Assembly (NCBI GenBank): GCA_907163375.1
Contig: CAJQUW010008712.1
Coordinates: 1-64,000 of the forward strand
Direction: 5' to 3'
Origin: Prostheceraeus crozeri
Lineage: Eukaryota > Platyhelminthes > Polycladida > Euryleptidae
DNA length: 64,000 bases
The notes below the pieces were generated by a model. It saw only the letters and a program-made list of their open reading frames with translations. It was not told the origin of the DNA and searched no databases. Every line of letters begins with the position of its first letter. Within the stretch, counting starts at the first letter, position 1. The translations under genes were made by a program, and so were the position numbers. Of this stretch, positions 20,244 to 31,077 are shown in pieces.

Positions 20244-20685
20244 AATTTGAAATTCTCAACTTTTATGATTTTCGGTGTCCTGGAACGGTCATGATTTTGG
20301 CGGGGGTGGAAATTGTAATTCTCAAATTTTGAGATTCTTAACTTTTATGATTTTTTCGGTGTCCTGCAACGGTCATGATTTAAGCGAGAAAATTGTAATT
20401 CTCAAATTTGAGATTTTGAAAAATTTGAAAATTGGGTATTTTTAAAAACGCCCAAATTTGTGAATTTAGGTCTTCATAACCTGAAAAAGGGTTCAAATTC
20501 ATGAATTTATGTCGTTTTTAAAAAGTACCATTTTTGAAAAAATGGTACTTTTTGAATGGACTAAATTCATGTATTTAGGTCTTAAAAACCTGAAAAAGGG
20601 TCTAAATTCATGAATTTATGTCGTTTTTAAAGATACTATTTTTTTGAATTTTATGGTGTCCTGGAACGGTCTTTTGCCCATTACT
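20244..20685 (-). repeat. Polinton right terminal inverted repeat
   Basis: Reverse complement of the left TIR, ending ..CCATTACT at 20685. Core motif copies (as GGTGTCCTGGAACGGTC) lie at 20655-20671, 20358-20374 (one substitution) and 20274-20290. Relative to the left TIR, the two inner sub-repeat variants occur in swapped order. Confidence 0.9.
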
Positions 20686-20691
20686 GAGGAT
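20686..20691. repeat. Polinton target site duplication, right copy (GAGGAT)
   Basis: Identical to 2417-2422 and in frame with the interrupted exon. Confidence 0.93.
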
Positions 20692-22198
20692 CTGCACTTC
20701 AAAAGCGATCAGAGGAATGTTGGATCAGCGAAAGGTATAAGCAAAATAGTTGCAAGACAAACTAAACAAACAGAAGTGGATCTTGACCTTGTTGGAACGT
20801 CAACAGACAGCGATCCGGATGATGCAGGTACTGAGTGTAGTGATTTTGAAAGTGAGCCAACCGCAGAGAAGTTCTTAGACGAGTAATTGTTCTTAACAGT
20901 AACACAGTAAAAGTAACAACACAACCAAGCAAGTTTTTGATAAGAGAGACAGTTGCTATTTCTGCAAGAAAATGATCTTGAGTATATGTCTTGTACGTCA
21001 TTTTCTCAACATCCACAAAAACGAAGAAGTTATTAACATCACTCAAATGAAGAAAAACTCAATACAAAAAAAGCATGCATGTCAAAAACTGAGGAATTTA
21101 GGAAACTTTGCTTATAATGCATCGGTTCTTGAGAACGGAGGACATCTGATAGTCGTACAGAGGCCGTTAAGATCTATAGACATAACAAATAACTTGAACA
21201 AATACTCATCATGCAACAAGTGCTTCGGGTACTACAACACCTCTATCATTTGTCGCCACAGGTGCCCATCGGATCCAATGAAGAAGTTTAAAATAGAACA
21301 TACAAAATTACAGATCATTGGAATGTCTCAAGAACTCCATATCTTCTTCTCCCGCATGAAAAATGATATTGTGACGCAGACAGCTGCCAATGATAGCCTT
21401 ATCAAAGAATTCGTATCTCAACAATTGCTCAGCAAAGGAATGCGAAATTTTACGACTGTTTCCGAAAAACCAGAGTTCTCTCCACGTTTCTGATGGACTT
21501 CCGACGGCACACTAGCAATAAAAACTTATCACTTCAAGATTTGTTAAAGCCTGCGAATTTGGATGATATCCGCACAGTTATTTTACTCAAATTTGAATAC
21601 AATTGCATGAATGAAAAACATAACAGCACTGTCACCGTTCAAAGACCATCAAAATTGATTAAGCGAGGACAAAGTCTCATTCAAATTTCTGATGTCCTAC
21701 TACGTCAATATCTAAAAAATTCTGAGCGAACTGAAGTTGAAAACACAGAAAACTTGATCAAGCTACTGAACTCCGATCTGCGTCCTCTCATGGCAAATGC
21801 TCATCTATCATTGAAAAGTTCGAATGCAGGACGTCCAGAGGATCTACCGGAAGCTGATGATTTAAGCACATTGATTGATCATATCCATTTGATACTAACA
21901 TAATTTCTCAAGACAGATGTTCGGAAATTGAAAAATGCATCGATGACATTCCTTTTTCTTTATAATAAGAGACGTTCAACTGAAGTATCTGCGCTGGAAA
22001 AGAAAACTTGGGAAGAACGCCATATTTGGAAGAAGAGAGCAATGAATGACATCCCTAAGATGAATGCAGAAGAGAAGAATTTCCTGAAAGATACAGAAAT
22101 CGTCTACGTTCGTGCTAAAGGAAATCGTTTCGTTCCTGTACTTTTTCCAAAAATTGTCGTTCTCGTTATTAACTACTTGGCCAATCTTATCGACAACT
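20692..22198 (+). pseudogene. Tyrosine-recombinase-like gene copy, central part
   Basis: The exon resumes after the Polinton. It runs through an acidic segment to TAA at 20884-20886. The frame from 20903 then carries a C2H2-like finger (CYFCKK...RHFLNIH) and a second zinc knuckle (CNKCFGYYNTSIICRHRC, near 21215). Further on it holds the recombinase core: NKRRSTEVSAL (first catalytic Arg, near 21970) and the K-beta hairpin VYVRAKGNRFVPVLFPK (near 22103). Lesions: frame change between 20886 and 20903, a -1 shift near 21490 and in-frame TAA 21901-21903. The LINE enters at 22198, and the frame resumes exactly at the duplicated CGACAACT beyond it. This is a decayed copy of a Crypton-like or domesticated tyrosine recombinase family gene (family inferred from motif order). 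Confidence 0.72.
22191..22198. repeat. LINE target site duplication, left copy (CGACAACT)
   Basis: Direct copy of 25069-25076. Removing the LINE and one copy restores the recombinase frame. Confidence 0.82.
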
Positions 22199-25068
22199 TA
22201 CTTACTTACGTTAGCCGTTATCATCCTTGCGGAAAATGGCCTCCCTTGTGATACGAATCCATTTCGCACGATCGTTCGCCGCCAGCCGCCAGTTCCTTGG
22301 GAGTTCGTCTCTCCATCTCTTTCTCTGTCCTCCACGGTTTCTTTTCCCTTCTCTTGGTATCCATACTGTCGTTCTATGGCTCCATCTGTTATCGGGTCTC
22401 CTGATGACATGACCAGCCCACTTCCATTTGAGATGTTTCGCTTCTATCACAACGTCCTTTAACCCTGTTCGTCTCCTTACTTCTTCGTTTCTAACCTTGT
22501 CTTTCAGAGTGACTCCAATCATCCTTCGTTCCATCGCTCGTTGTGTTATTCTGAGTTTATTCTCTTGTGATCGTGTTAGAGACCAGGTTTGGGATCCGTA
22601 TGTCAGGACAGGCAGAATGCACATATCGAACAAACGTTTTTTATTCTTCATCTCTATACCTCGTGATGTTAAGTAGGGCTTGAGTTTCCAAAAGAACTTC
22701 CACGCATTTTGTGTTCTTCTTAGGATTTCTTGTTCTTGGCGGGCTTGAAAGGAGATATTCTGTCCAAGGTAAATAAAATCGTCGACATAATCTATGACGT
22801 GTCCATTGATGTGGATTAAACTCTTTTGGCCGTTTGTCAAAATTTTTGTTTTCTCGTTGTTTATCTTTAAACCGACCTTTTTTCCCTGCTTATTTAGCTC
22901 ATCTACAATTATTTGCATGGAAGTCGCGTCATCCTCCAAAATGGCAATATCATCTGCAAATCTCAAGTTCATGAGACGTTCACCGTCGATGTTTATTCCT
23001 GCGTCTGTAGGGAAGTGACATGATCTGAATATGTCCTCTAATGTTGCCGTAAAGAGGACTGGGGATATGGGATCTCCTTGGCGAACGCCACGTTCAATGA
23101 GGAATTTCGGGCCTCTTGTTTCCAACTTTATGGAAGCTGTTGCATCACTATATATCTCATTTAAAATTCTCCAAATTTTCCCTCTTACTCCCTGCTTTCT
23201 TACTGCAGTTAGCATCGCTGTGTGGCTAACAGAGTCAAAAGCTTTTTCATAGTCGATCATAAGTATATAGAGAGTCTTGTTATACTCTGTATACTTCTCA
23301 ATCAGTTGATTTATCGAGTGTAGATGGTCAATTGTTGAGTAGCCTTTCCGGAAACCAGCTTGCTCTCTTGGTTGATTCCATTCTAATGTCTGTTTAATCC
23401 GGCGTTGTAAAACTCTGGTAAAGACTTTGTACAGATGACTTAGAAGGCTTATTGGTCGGTAGTTCTTTATGTTCTTACTGCAGCCTTTTTTGTAAATCAC
23501 TACTACATCTGCGTTTCTCCACTCATGGGGTATCTGGCCACAATTCAAAATTCGGTTAAAGATTTTTTGTCAGCATCTCAATCAAGGTTTCCCCTCCAGC
23601 TTTTAACATTTCGCATATTATTTCGTCTTCTCCCGGTGATCTATTATTCTTCATTTCCCTTATTGCTAATTGTACTTCACCTTTCAAAATTTCAGGTGTC
23701 GGATTTTCTTTCTCTTCTTCTTCAATTTCTACATCTATTATCACATTTGCAAAATCGTTTTTGTAAAGCTCTCTATAGAATTTGGTTATTTCTTCTAGTA
23801 TTTCACGTCTGTTTGTAACGTCATTTCCATTCTTTGAGATACATCTTATCATTTTTCTGCCCGGATTCATTAGCCCTTGTGCTTTTTTCAACGATTTGTT
23901 CCTCTTTATGACCTCTTCTATTAGCTTTTCGTTGAATTCAGAAATATCTTGTTTAATCTTTTGTTTAGTCAATTTTCTGGTGATGGTAAACTCAACCTCT
24001 GCTTCGTTACTTTCTCTTCTTCTCTTCCGCAGTTCCTCTCGTTTATTAATCAGATTGACTGTGTCGTCTGTTAACTTTTTGTTTTCGACATTTTCTCAAT
24101 TTTCAATGACTTTGTTGTTTCTTTTATAGCGCAGGTGAACTTCGAATATTCAACATTTAGGTCGTCTGTATCTTCAATGTGTAGACTCTCAAATCTATTG
24201 GAGAGTTTCAATTGAAATTCTCTTCTCCTGTCCAGCATGAAGTTGCCTGGAGTAGCGAGTTTCCTCATCTTTTTTGCTCTTTCTCGTTTCTCATTTATTT
24301 TCATTTTTGCTCTTAAAAGACGATGGTCAGAGTCAAAGTCGAATCGGTTAATAATTCCAACATCTAACACAACATCGGGATCTCTACAGAGGATGAAGTC
24401 ACTTTCATTTTTGGTTGCTCCATTGGGTGATTCCCAAGTCCATTTTCTATTTTGACTTTTTTTAAAGAAGGAGTTGGTTATCTTCAAGTTATTCGCAGCA
24501 GAAAATTCTATCAGTCTTGCCCCTCGCATGTTTCTTCTGCCATAACCGTAGTTCCCGATGCATTGTTCGTTGTCCTGTTTTTCTTCAATTTTCGCGTTGA
24601 AATCGCCCATTACGATCGGCTTTCCACATCTATCATCGTCGATTACTGCCTGAATGTCGTCGTAGAAGCTCTCTACTTCTTCATCCTCGCTGTTGGAAGT
24701 AGGTGCATAAACTTGAATTAACTTTAAAGCTGTTCTTTTGTTTATTCTTAGGATCAGAACTGATATCCTATCAGACTTCGAATAGTAATCTACGATATTG
24801 TCTTTCCACCTCCTGCTCACCCAGAATCCCGTACCTCTCACGCCTCTTGATCCACTCCAGCATAGAACATTACCTCCTTCGGTCTGCATCATTTCTTCTC
24901 CATTTCTCCTGGTTTCGCATAGGCCTAGAATATCTACATTCACAGATTCTAGGGCTCTTTCAAGTTCGTGTAGTCGAAAATCTCCACTTGGTTGGTCTAT
25001 TAACGATCGACAATTGTATGTCGCAACAGAGATGTTTGTCGTCTTATTTCCTTTGCAGCATCTTCTAC
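22199..25068 (-). mobile_element. APE-type non-LTR retrotransposon (RTE-like LINE), 2.87 kb
   Basis: Inserted on the minus strand with an 8-bp target duplication. Its 3' end, just after the ORF stop, is a short (TAAG)n tail at 22199-22210, typical of RTE-like elements, which lack poly(A). The 5' end at 25068 lies only a few codons before the endonuclease start, so it is either nearly full length for a compact RTE-type element or slightly 5' truncated. RTE placement comes from the compact endonuclease-RT organisation, the tail and the C-terminal GHVIRRPDNRW signature; exact clade not established. Confidence 0.85.
22211..25062 (-). pseudogene. LINE polyprotein: AP endonuclease and reverse transcriptase, two frameshifts
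   Basis: The endonuclease part (to 24071) starts near 25040 with VATYNCRSL. It then has ILGLCETRR, LIQVYAPTS, VMGDFNAK and FDSDHRLL, the metal and catalytic residues of APE-type nucleases. The frame changes near 24085, giving the 23972-23556 segment (linker and RT start, NNRSPGEDEI), and changes again near 23552. The RT body (23548-22211) shows NYRPISLLS, GFRKGYSTIDHL, MIDYEKAFDSV, GVRQGDPISPVLF and the catalytic LRFADDIAIL. It ends with the AGHVIRRPDNRW region and a basic tail. It nicks target DNA and reverse transcribes its own RNA when intact; this copy is dead or carries sequencing indels. Confidence 0.88.
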
Positions 25069-25210
25069 CGACAACTACATATTCTCAAATACAGTCGGTA
25101 TGTTCATTCGAGGAAACGATGCGTTGCGCAGCATTTCAATAGAAGCTGGGATACCCCTAAGAAGCATTTCGTCCACGAAATTTCGGAAACATGCCGCAAC
25201 ATCCCTCCAA
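25069..25210 (+). pseudogene. Tyrosine-recombinase-like gene copy, box II exon end
   Basis: The frame resumes at the duplicated CGACAACT (25069-25076) and encodes YIFSNTVGMFIRGNDAL, then SSTKFRKHAATSLQ. The second catalytic Arg of tyrosine recombinases is the R in KFRKH, with Thr in place of the usual His of H-x-x-R. It ends in phase 0 at a strong donor, CAA|GTAAGA (25211). The next piece of the same protein starts at 28887 after a good acceptor. Confidence 0.75.
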
Positions 25211-25225
25211 GTAAGATGTTCAGGT

Positions 25226-25233
25226 ACTCATGT
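25226..25233. repeat. MULE target site duplication, left copy (ACTCATGT)
   Basis: Identical to 27235-27242, just outside the inverted termini. Confidence 0.82.
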
Positions 25234-25333
25234 GGCGCCGTTCAGTTAGTGCGCGTCTTGATAGTGCGCGTCTTTGTTCTATAATTGTGTCGCATGATTG
25301 CATAAGTAATGGAAGTAAGTCCTGTTACCGCGC

Positions 25334-26994
25334 GTGATGAGTGTTCACTTAGTGCGCGTAAAGACTGGGCCGCCTATAAGTTGCATTCAGATGTGCATCG
25401 CATGTTTCGACATGGAAGTCATCAAGAGCCGCAGAGGAAACCCATGTATTGCGAAGGACGTTCACATTTGGTGCAAGGACAAGAGCAACAAGAACGGCAC
25501 CATAGCATTCCGTGGTGTAGTCAAGACCTGTTCCTCAAGAGGAGTTGCTGGCAAAGCGCTGGAGTACTTTGAAGAATCCAGTCAAGAACACAATCACCCA
25601 GCCGATCAATCCAAGATAGAAGTCATGAAGCGGAGGAACACCTTAAAGTCTGCTGTGCTGGAGCACCCTACTGTTCCAATAAAGCGGCTATACAATGAAG
25701 TCTTCGCTGACGTTGAAGACGGCGACAGTATGGTCAATGTGCCTCCTCTTAAAAGCATTCGCACGAGCCTATACATGGAAATATCCAAAAGGATTCCAAA
25801 GTTGCCAGTGTCTACTGCTGCTGAAATTCAACTGACAGATGAGTGGCGAGAGACGAGAAGTGGTGCTGATTTCATTCTCTGTGACAGTGGTACCAATGAA
25901 GATCGAATCATTGCCTTTGGGACACAATGATACCTGTTGTCTACGCACTACTACCGAACAAGATGGAAGCCACCGGCACTACTGCAGTTTAGTGTACCCT
26001 AAAATGCATGTGAGAACAACATGATTTAATCAACAGATTGAATGCCGTTCGTTCTTCCCTATAGTTATAAATGAGTGTCTTTGTGTCTTCGTGTGTCTTC
26101 GTCTTCGTCTTCGCACATTACACCGAGCGCGCGCTTCGGTGTAATGTGCGTAGTCATCGTTTGCGGGAGAATGCGCCGTTGTTTTAGGGTGCACTAAACT
26201 GCAGTAGGCGCGTTTCCGTCTCTTTCATAGAGGGTGCACTAAACTGCAGTAGTGCCGAAGCCACCTACGGTCAACTGTTTGAATCTCTCAAACTGAAGGC
26301 TACTCAGCTTGGTTTGACGCTACGTCCCGAAGTTCTGCAGACAGACTTGGAGAAGGCTCTACAGAATGCTGCTGAGACATCACTTCATCCTCGAAGACTG
26401 CGCGCTTGCTACTTCCACTACTGTCAATCCATCTGGAGGAAGGTTCAAACACTGGGTATGATTACCCGACACAACGAAGATGACGTGTTCGCCAAGTGTG
26501 TCAGAAGAGCGTTTGGTATTCCCTTTCTCCCATTGAACATGGTTGATGACGTTTGGATGGATTTGATAGCCACAATGGATGGCAGCGACGATGGGTTGGT
26601 TCAATTCATGGACTACATAACAACCAACTATGTTGATGAGTACGATGCGAGATTTCCGAGAGAAATATGGACACAGTGCGACAACGTTCTTGGCGACAAG
26701 CTGGTGATTCGAACCAACAATCATCTAGAAGGCTTTCACGGCAAACTGAAGAAAGATTTTGGCAAACATCCAAATATTTTCGTTCTTATCGAAAATCTGA
26801 AGAAAGAACAGGAGTCACAAGAACTGAATTTGAGATTGATGAGAGCTGGTGCGGAAACAAAAGAAAAGCAAAAGAAGAAATACAAGAATGCAACAGAGAA
26901 GTTGAAGAATCTTCGACGGCTGCCTGATGGTAACGAGATCTCACCATCCGAGTTTTGTGGCAAGTGCTCTGTTATTTGCATTTCACAAAAGTAG
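25334..26994 (+). pseudogene. MULE transposase with FLYWCH zinc finger, internally deleted
   Basis: The first ORF (25334-25930) has the FLYWCH finger (VIKSRRGNPCIAKDVHIWC ... HNHPAD, near 25420-25605) and reaches DSGTNEDRIIAFGT. In intact relatives about 45 residues follow here, including the DGTF motif with the first catalytic Asp. In this copy they are missing, and the frame changes at about 25922 straight into MIPVVYALLPNKMEAT. The MITE (25975-26256) interrupts at that point. The remainder (26266-26994) keeps QTDLEKAL (second catalytic Asp), the C..H zinc-like CYFHYCQSIWRK and a charged tail. Transposase activity is lost by the deletion as well as by the MITE. Confidence 0.8.
25975..26256. 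mobile_element. Nested MITE, 282 bp
   Basis: Inverted termini GGCACTACTGCAGTTTAGTG on both strands, with a 9-bp duplication GAAGCCACC at 25966-25974 and 26257-26265. The interior has a second copy of the terminal CACTAAACTGCAGTAG motif (near 26190) and a strong hairpin at about 26113-26150 (CACATTACACCGA with its complement around a GC-rich centre). The long duplication and GG terminus suggest a MULE-derived MITE. Confidence 0.88.
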
Positions 26995-27234
26995 TGTAGC
27001 ATTTGATGCTTTTGTTTTTTTATTCTTGTTTTTAAGATAAAAATCTACGAACAAATGCTCATCTATGAAAGCATTGTTTTTCCTAATTGGGATGTTTCTT
27101 GATAACCTTCTAGATAGTTGAGTCAAATTAAAGTAGAACTTATATTATAAAGAAACACGCGCACTAACAGGACAACATTTGAGTATCTAAACACTGGCGC
27201 GTACTAACAGGACGCGCACTAGTCGGAAAACACC

Positions 27235-27242
27235 ACTCATGT
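27235..27242. repeat. MULE target site duplication, right copy (ACTCATGT)
   Basis: Matches 25226-25233. Confidence 0.82.
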
Positions 27243-28886
27243 AGTCGATAGCAAAATGTGGGGCAGCAAAATTAAGTAATTCAACTTAAACTACATAGAT
27301 AACTTTGATTTTGATAGTTTTTAATTTTGTGTTTAAAATCCATGATGCTGGATGTAGCTAATTTTGAAGAAGATTGAGCCAATGTGTTGGGTTAGTTTTT
27401 GAAAAACTTATTTCTTGCTTACTGACCCTGGAATTAGACATGCCACTCATTAGATAACTTAAGGCCATTACATACAAGCATTGAAATTTCTTGGATGATT
27501 TCCATGAATTTTTGTCATGTGAATGGATATGTTGGCAGAGCGTTTAGGTTGTGTCTGGTCAATAGACTCAAAAATATGAATTTTTGATCAACTCATTCAC
27601 CGATGTCTACAGACGAAGTTATGCAATACAGAAAATAAAGATCATCACCATTGAATCAGGCTCGTGTTAAGCTTTCAGATGACTTAATTTAATTTTTTTC
27701 GAATTTCGACAACATATGTTACAATTTCATTCAATTTACTATACTCACGTCCAGTTTTGCGCTACTTTCGTTTTAAGTTTTTAATGGCCGACTGCATACA
27801 ACTTAATAACTATTGTTGTATTAACGTTAGCATTTTCCAGCTTGAGTTTGAATGAATGCTGGTGTTATCAGCTCCAAGAATATGTAAGTTTTATCAAGAT
27901 CGGCCCCTTCGTTCACGGGCAAACTTCAAATTTGTATTATTCCCATACTCAGTCATTGGATGAGTCATCATTTCCCTCGGTTGAGGTCAGAATTACTTCG
28001 AATCTCTGATATGCAAACGAAGGCTTGTCGCCACCTGTTCAGAAACTGTAGCAACCTTTTCACGCCGTAGTTGATGCTCTTGCGTCCGGTTAGTGGATCG
28101 ACACTGATTCGTCACTGAAAGCAACAAAAATTTATTACAGGTACTTATAATTTGGTACATATGAGCTTGAAACTAAACTGTAATGGAAACAAATTCACAA
28201 TTTGAATGAAATTTATTACAATTATTAGCGTATAAAATGATCAATACCGTAGCAAGCATCTGAATAAAATCTGAATAATAACAGCTCTTTTTATTCAATA
28301 ACGGATTCAACTACGTTGAAAACCAGTTTAATTCGCCAGACTATGTAGGGATTCTCCTTTTTCGACTCGTTTTATACATTGAAGTTTCGTCTCTACGGAG
28401 ATTTCTTTCTTTTCCTTCGTGGCATCGGCATTTTACCCACACGTTTGCCGACAGAAAATACCATAAGCAGGTAGCAAACTGCATTCCCTGCCGGTAATAA
28501 GCCCGCATGGATGTGCAGCAACGTAGGAATATCAGTGATTGGTTGCCACATGAAATCACAAGATGAGTGCTTGATTTCCAAGAATCAGCAGTGTTATTTC
28601 CAAGAAAATCGTTGAGTGTTACAAAGACAATGAACGTTTGACGCGAGTTAATATACCCGGGTATATTAAGTAGAAAACTCCGGCAATTGCTTCATGTAAT
28701 TAGGCAGACCACACTGTTCCTAAATCAAGTGTTCCGGCTGACCAAGTGAGCATATTTAGTAATCAATTAATTGTGAGACAACGATTTAATTTGATGCGAA
28801 TAAAGAAGAGATATAAGAGCTTTTAGGGTTGTGCAACGATTTAGGAAGCGGACTTCAAGTTTCAAACAATCAAACTCGTTTTTCAG
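27243..28886. other. Intron of the recombinase-like gene copy
   Basis: AT-rich sequence without recognisable coding. It ends in a pyrimidine tract and CAG at 28884-28886. A perfect 18-bp palindrome AATATACCCGGGTATATT lies at about 28651-28668. Confidence 0.6.
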
Positions 28887-29069
28887 CTTGAAGACTTCCA
28901 CGAAAATGACTTTCGCATGTTGTGCCGGCACTTGGGGCACACGGCTGAGGTACACAATCGCTGGTATCGAAAGAGCGATGTTACTATCGAACTAACGAAA
29001 GTGGGAAAGATGCTGGAAGACCACTACGAACATGCAAAATCTGGACATGTGTCCAAGAAAAATAAGTAA
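28887..29069 (+). pseudogene. Tyrosine-recombinase-like gene copy, catalytic Tyr exon
   Basis: The exon begins after TTTTTCAG and joins the 25210 donor in phase 0. It encodes LCRHLGHTAEVHNRWYRKSD: LGH-T is box III (His) and WY supplies the nucleophilic Tyr at the usual spacing. A helical tail KVGKMLEDHYEHAK follows, and the frame ends at TAA 29067-29069. An alternative donor, AATAA|GTAAGC, overlaps the stop. The exon itself carries no lesion. With 1941-2422, 20692-22198 and 25069-25210 it forms one gene spread over 27 kb by insertions. Confidence 0.75.
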
Positions 29070-29601
29070 GCAGGGTATATTTTTCATTTTTTACTAATTC
29101 CTCAGAAATTCAGAAGCTAATTCTTCAGATGCTGCGTATATTTGCAAATGTCATCGTCGAAAGATAAAATAGCATTTTTGGCCTGCTTTTTTCGATTTTG
29201 CGTGAAAGTCTGCATATCTCTTAATATTGAAGTATTTAATCACAATATACCGATTTGTATATTGCAGATCGAAGAAATAAGAGATATAATATGAGAAAAA
29301 TAGTGCTAGCTATTTCTTTTCTATAAATTAATTTACAAAATTATCCAGTGCATCACTAAAACGTCACCGAAAAAGTTTTGTTGTGATTCATGCAGGACCC
29401 ACGAAAGTAAAAGTAGTTACGAAAAATTTTGAAATTCCATCCTTCAGATGATGAATTTGATAATATTATAAAGTAAAACATCTTTTCCAGGAAACTGAAT
29501 TCCATTCTCTCGCAAGGTTATAGACGCTGTAGCTACTATCGATGTTTAAAGCATAGTGTGGTTTAAATCACAGAAGTGACTGTTATAACAGTCTATATAT
29601 A

Positions 29602-30713
29602 GACTTGTTAGCCACGATGGGCAAGTTACGTCATATAGCCTGTTGTAGGTTACGTGGTTATATTATAAAGTTGTTGACCGATTTGAAGCTCACCACATTG
29701 AAAATTTCATGTGACTGCTTGCTCTTCTATTTTTGGGGACTGCAATTGCCTCTAGAAGTTCAACTAGGATATCTCAAATATCATTCCGGTATAAATTCTA
29801 TAAAGTCAAGCGTAAACGTAGTTGCATGTTCGATTTGAAATTTCCTATCATCCTGGGTCTTATGAAGATAGTACATATATTTTATGTACATACGAGTATG
29901 AAAGCCCATATAAGTTTCTATGTTAATTGGTCGGATAATCATAATGACCGAAAGCAGAAATATTTCTTCAATCGAGCTATATTTTCAATATTTTCGTATT
30001 ATGTGGTTATCGGATCAATTAGCTACGTTTTTCATAATGAATATCAATGCAGCTGTGACCGGTGGTTTGACCTGACTATTTGAAAACGAATTTCACAGTA
30101 TCAGAAAATACAAATGACAATCAGGCCTTTATTCATGTTATTCTATTAGCTAACCAAATTGACAATAAATCAATGTTTTCTGTAGATAATAAAAAATACA
30201 TCATCACCAAGCTATTTTTGGTGAGGCTCAGTAAACTAAGTAAAAAATATCTATTTAATTTAACTATTTTAAAACTACCTGTCGTTACTTTAGTATGCCG
30301 GTATTTATGCTAAATCCAAGTATAAACTAGAAATATTTTCATGAATATTAAGATGCATACAATAACCTAACTGCTCATAATGCCGAATTTTAATCAAATT
30401 CTTGGACTTATCAAAATCATGAGAGACAATCATAGACCAGGATATTCATGAAATCGAATGCAGGGTTGGACGTGGTAAACTCGTGAATGATGTGGTATAA
30501 CTAGTCTGAAATTGCATAGTCTTTCCCTCGCCCTCTGGACGACCACCAGGAATTTTCTTCATCACTTTGCGAACAAATTTCTGCGTTCAATCGCATGCAG
30601 CCTAGCAAGAAAATTCTAAGTTCACGGAGACTTCATTCTATAAAATCATTAAAAAATCGCAATTTAAGCCACACGACTGTATAACATAATTTGGGTATCG
30701 TAGCTAACAAGTC
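29602..30713. mobile_element. Non-autonomous inverted-repeat element, 1.1 kb
   Basis: The left end GACTTGTTAGCCACGATG and, on the opposite strand, the right end GACTTGTTAGCTACGATA form inverted termini. TATA flanks each side (29598-29601 and 30714-30717), a possible TA or TATA duplication. No transposase was seen inside; short ORFs there look random. Confidence 0.6.
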
Positions 30714-31077
30714 TATAACATTCCTTTCTGTCTACTGAGACAAACACGCTAAGTCATTCACTTTAAACTGTGTCGGATCTTTAATGTGATTTGTGCTTGG
30801 CAGGCAACACTACAATCTTGTAGAAGAATGCGTCTCTTTCCACGAAAACTTCGTATGTAGAAAGACGATGAAGGGTACCGGTTTTTATCCGTAATAGATA
30901 AGAAGTGTGCGGAAGAATTTTGAACACCACAAAATGTTTAGAAGAAAGTTGCAGTCATCGAAGCTAAAAACGCAAACGAACGTAATAATAATTCGAATAC
31001 CGTAACCAGTGATACAACCTCTATTTTGATAATGAATTCTGTTTCCGAACAACGAATTCTTCCACTTTCAGGCATTG

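Larger units (their letters stand above)
2423..20685. mobile_element. Polinton/Maverick (adintovirus-type) integrated element, 18,263 bp
   Basis: The boundaries rest on inverted termini beginning AGTAATGGGCAAAAGACC, about 440 bp of terminal inverted repeat and a perfect 6-bp target duplication. It carries the diagnostic Polinton set: protein-primed PolB, retroviral-type integrase, adenain-like protease, FtsK/HerA-type ATPase, double-jelly-roll major capsid protein and penton-like minor capsid protein, plus a parvovirus-type PLA2 domain. Gene blocks on the two strands converge and diverge: + (4392-5302), - (5368-10529), + (10605-16669), - (16750-20178). Replication and integration genes are broken, while most capsid genes are open. 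This looks like a dead or dying provirus. Some lesions lie in homopolymers and could be sequencing errors. Confidence 0.95.
25234..27234 (+). mobile_element. FLYWCH-type Mutator-like DNA transposon (MULE), 2.0 kb
   Basis: The ends are imperfect inverted repeats: GGCGCCGTTCAGTTAGTGCG at the left, GGTGTTTTCCGACTAGTGCG on the opposite strand at the right. Each contains a doubled TAGTGCGCGTC-like motif. The 8-bp duplication ACTCATGT and the FLYWCH-MULE transposase inside confirm the class. It sits in the intron of the recombinase-like gene. A MITE is nested in it. Confidence 0.87.
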
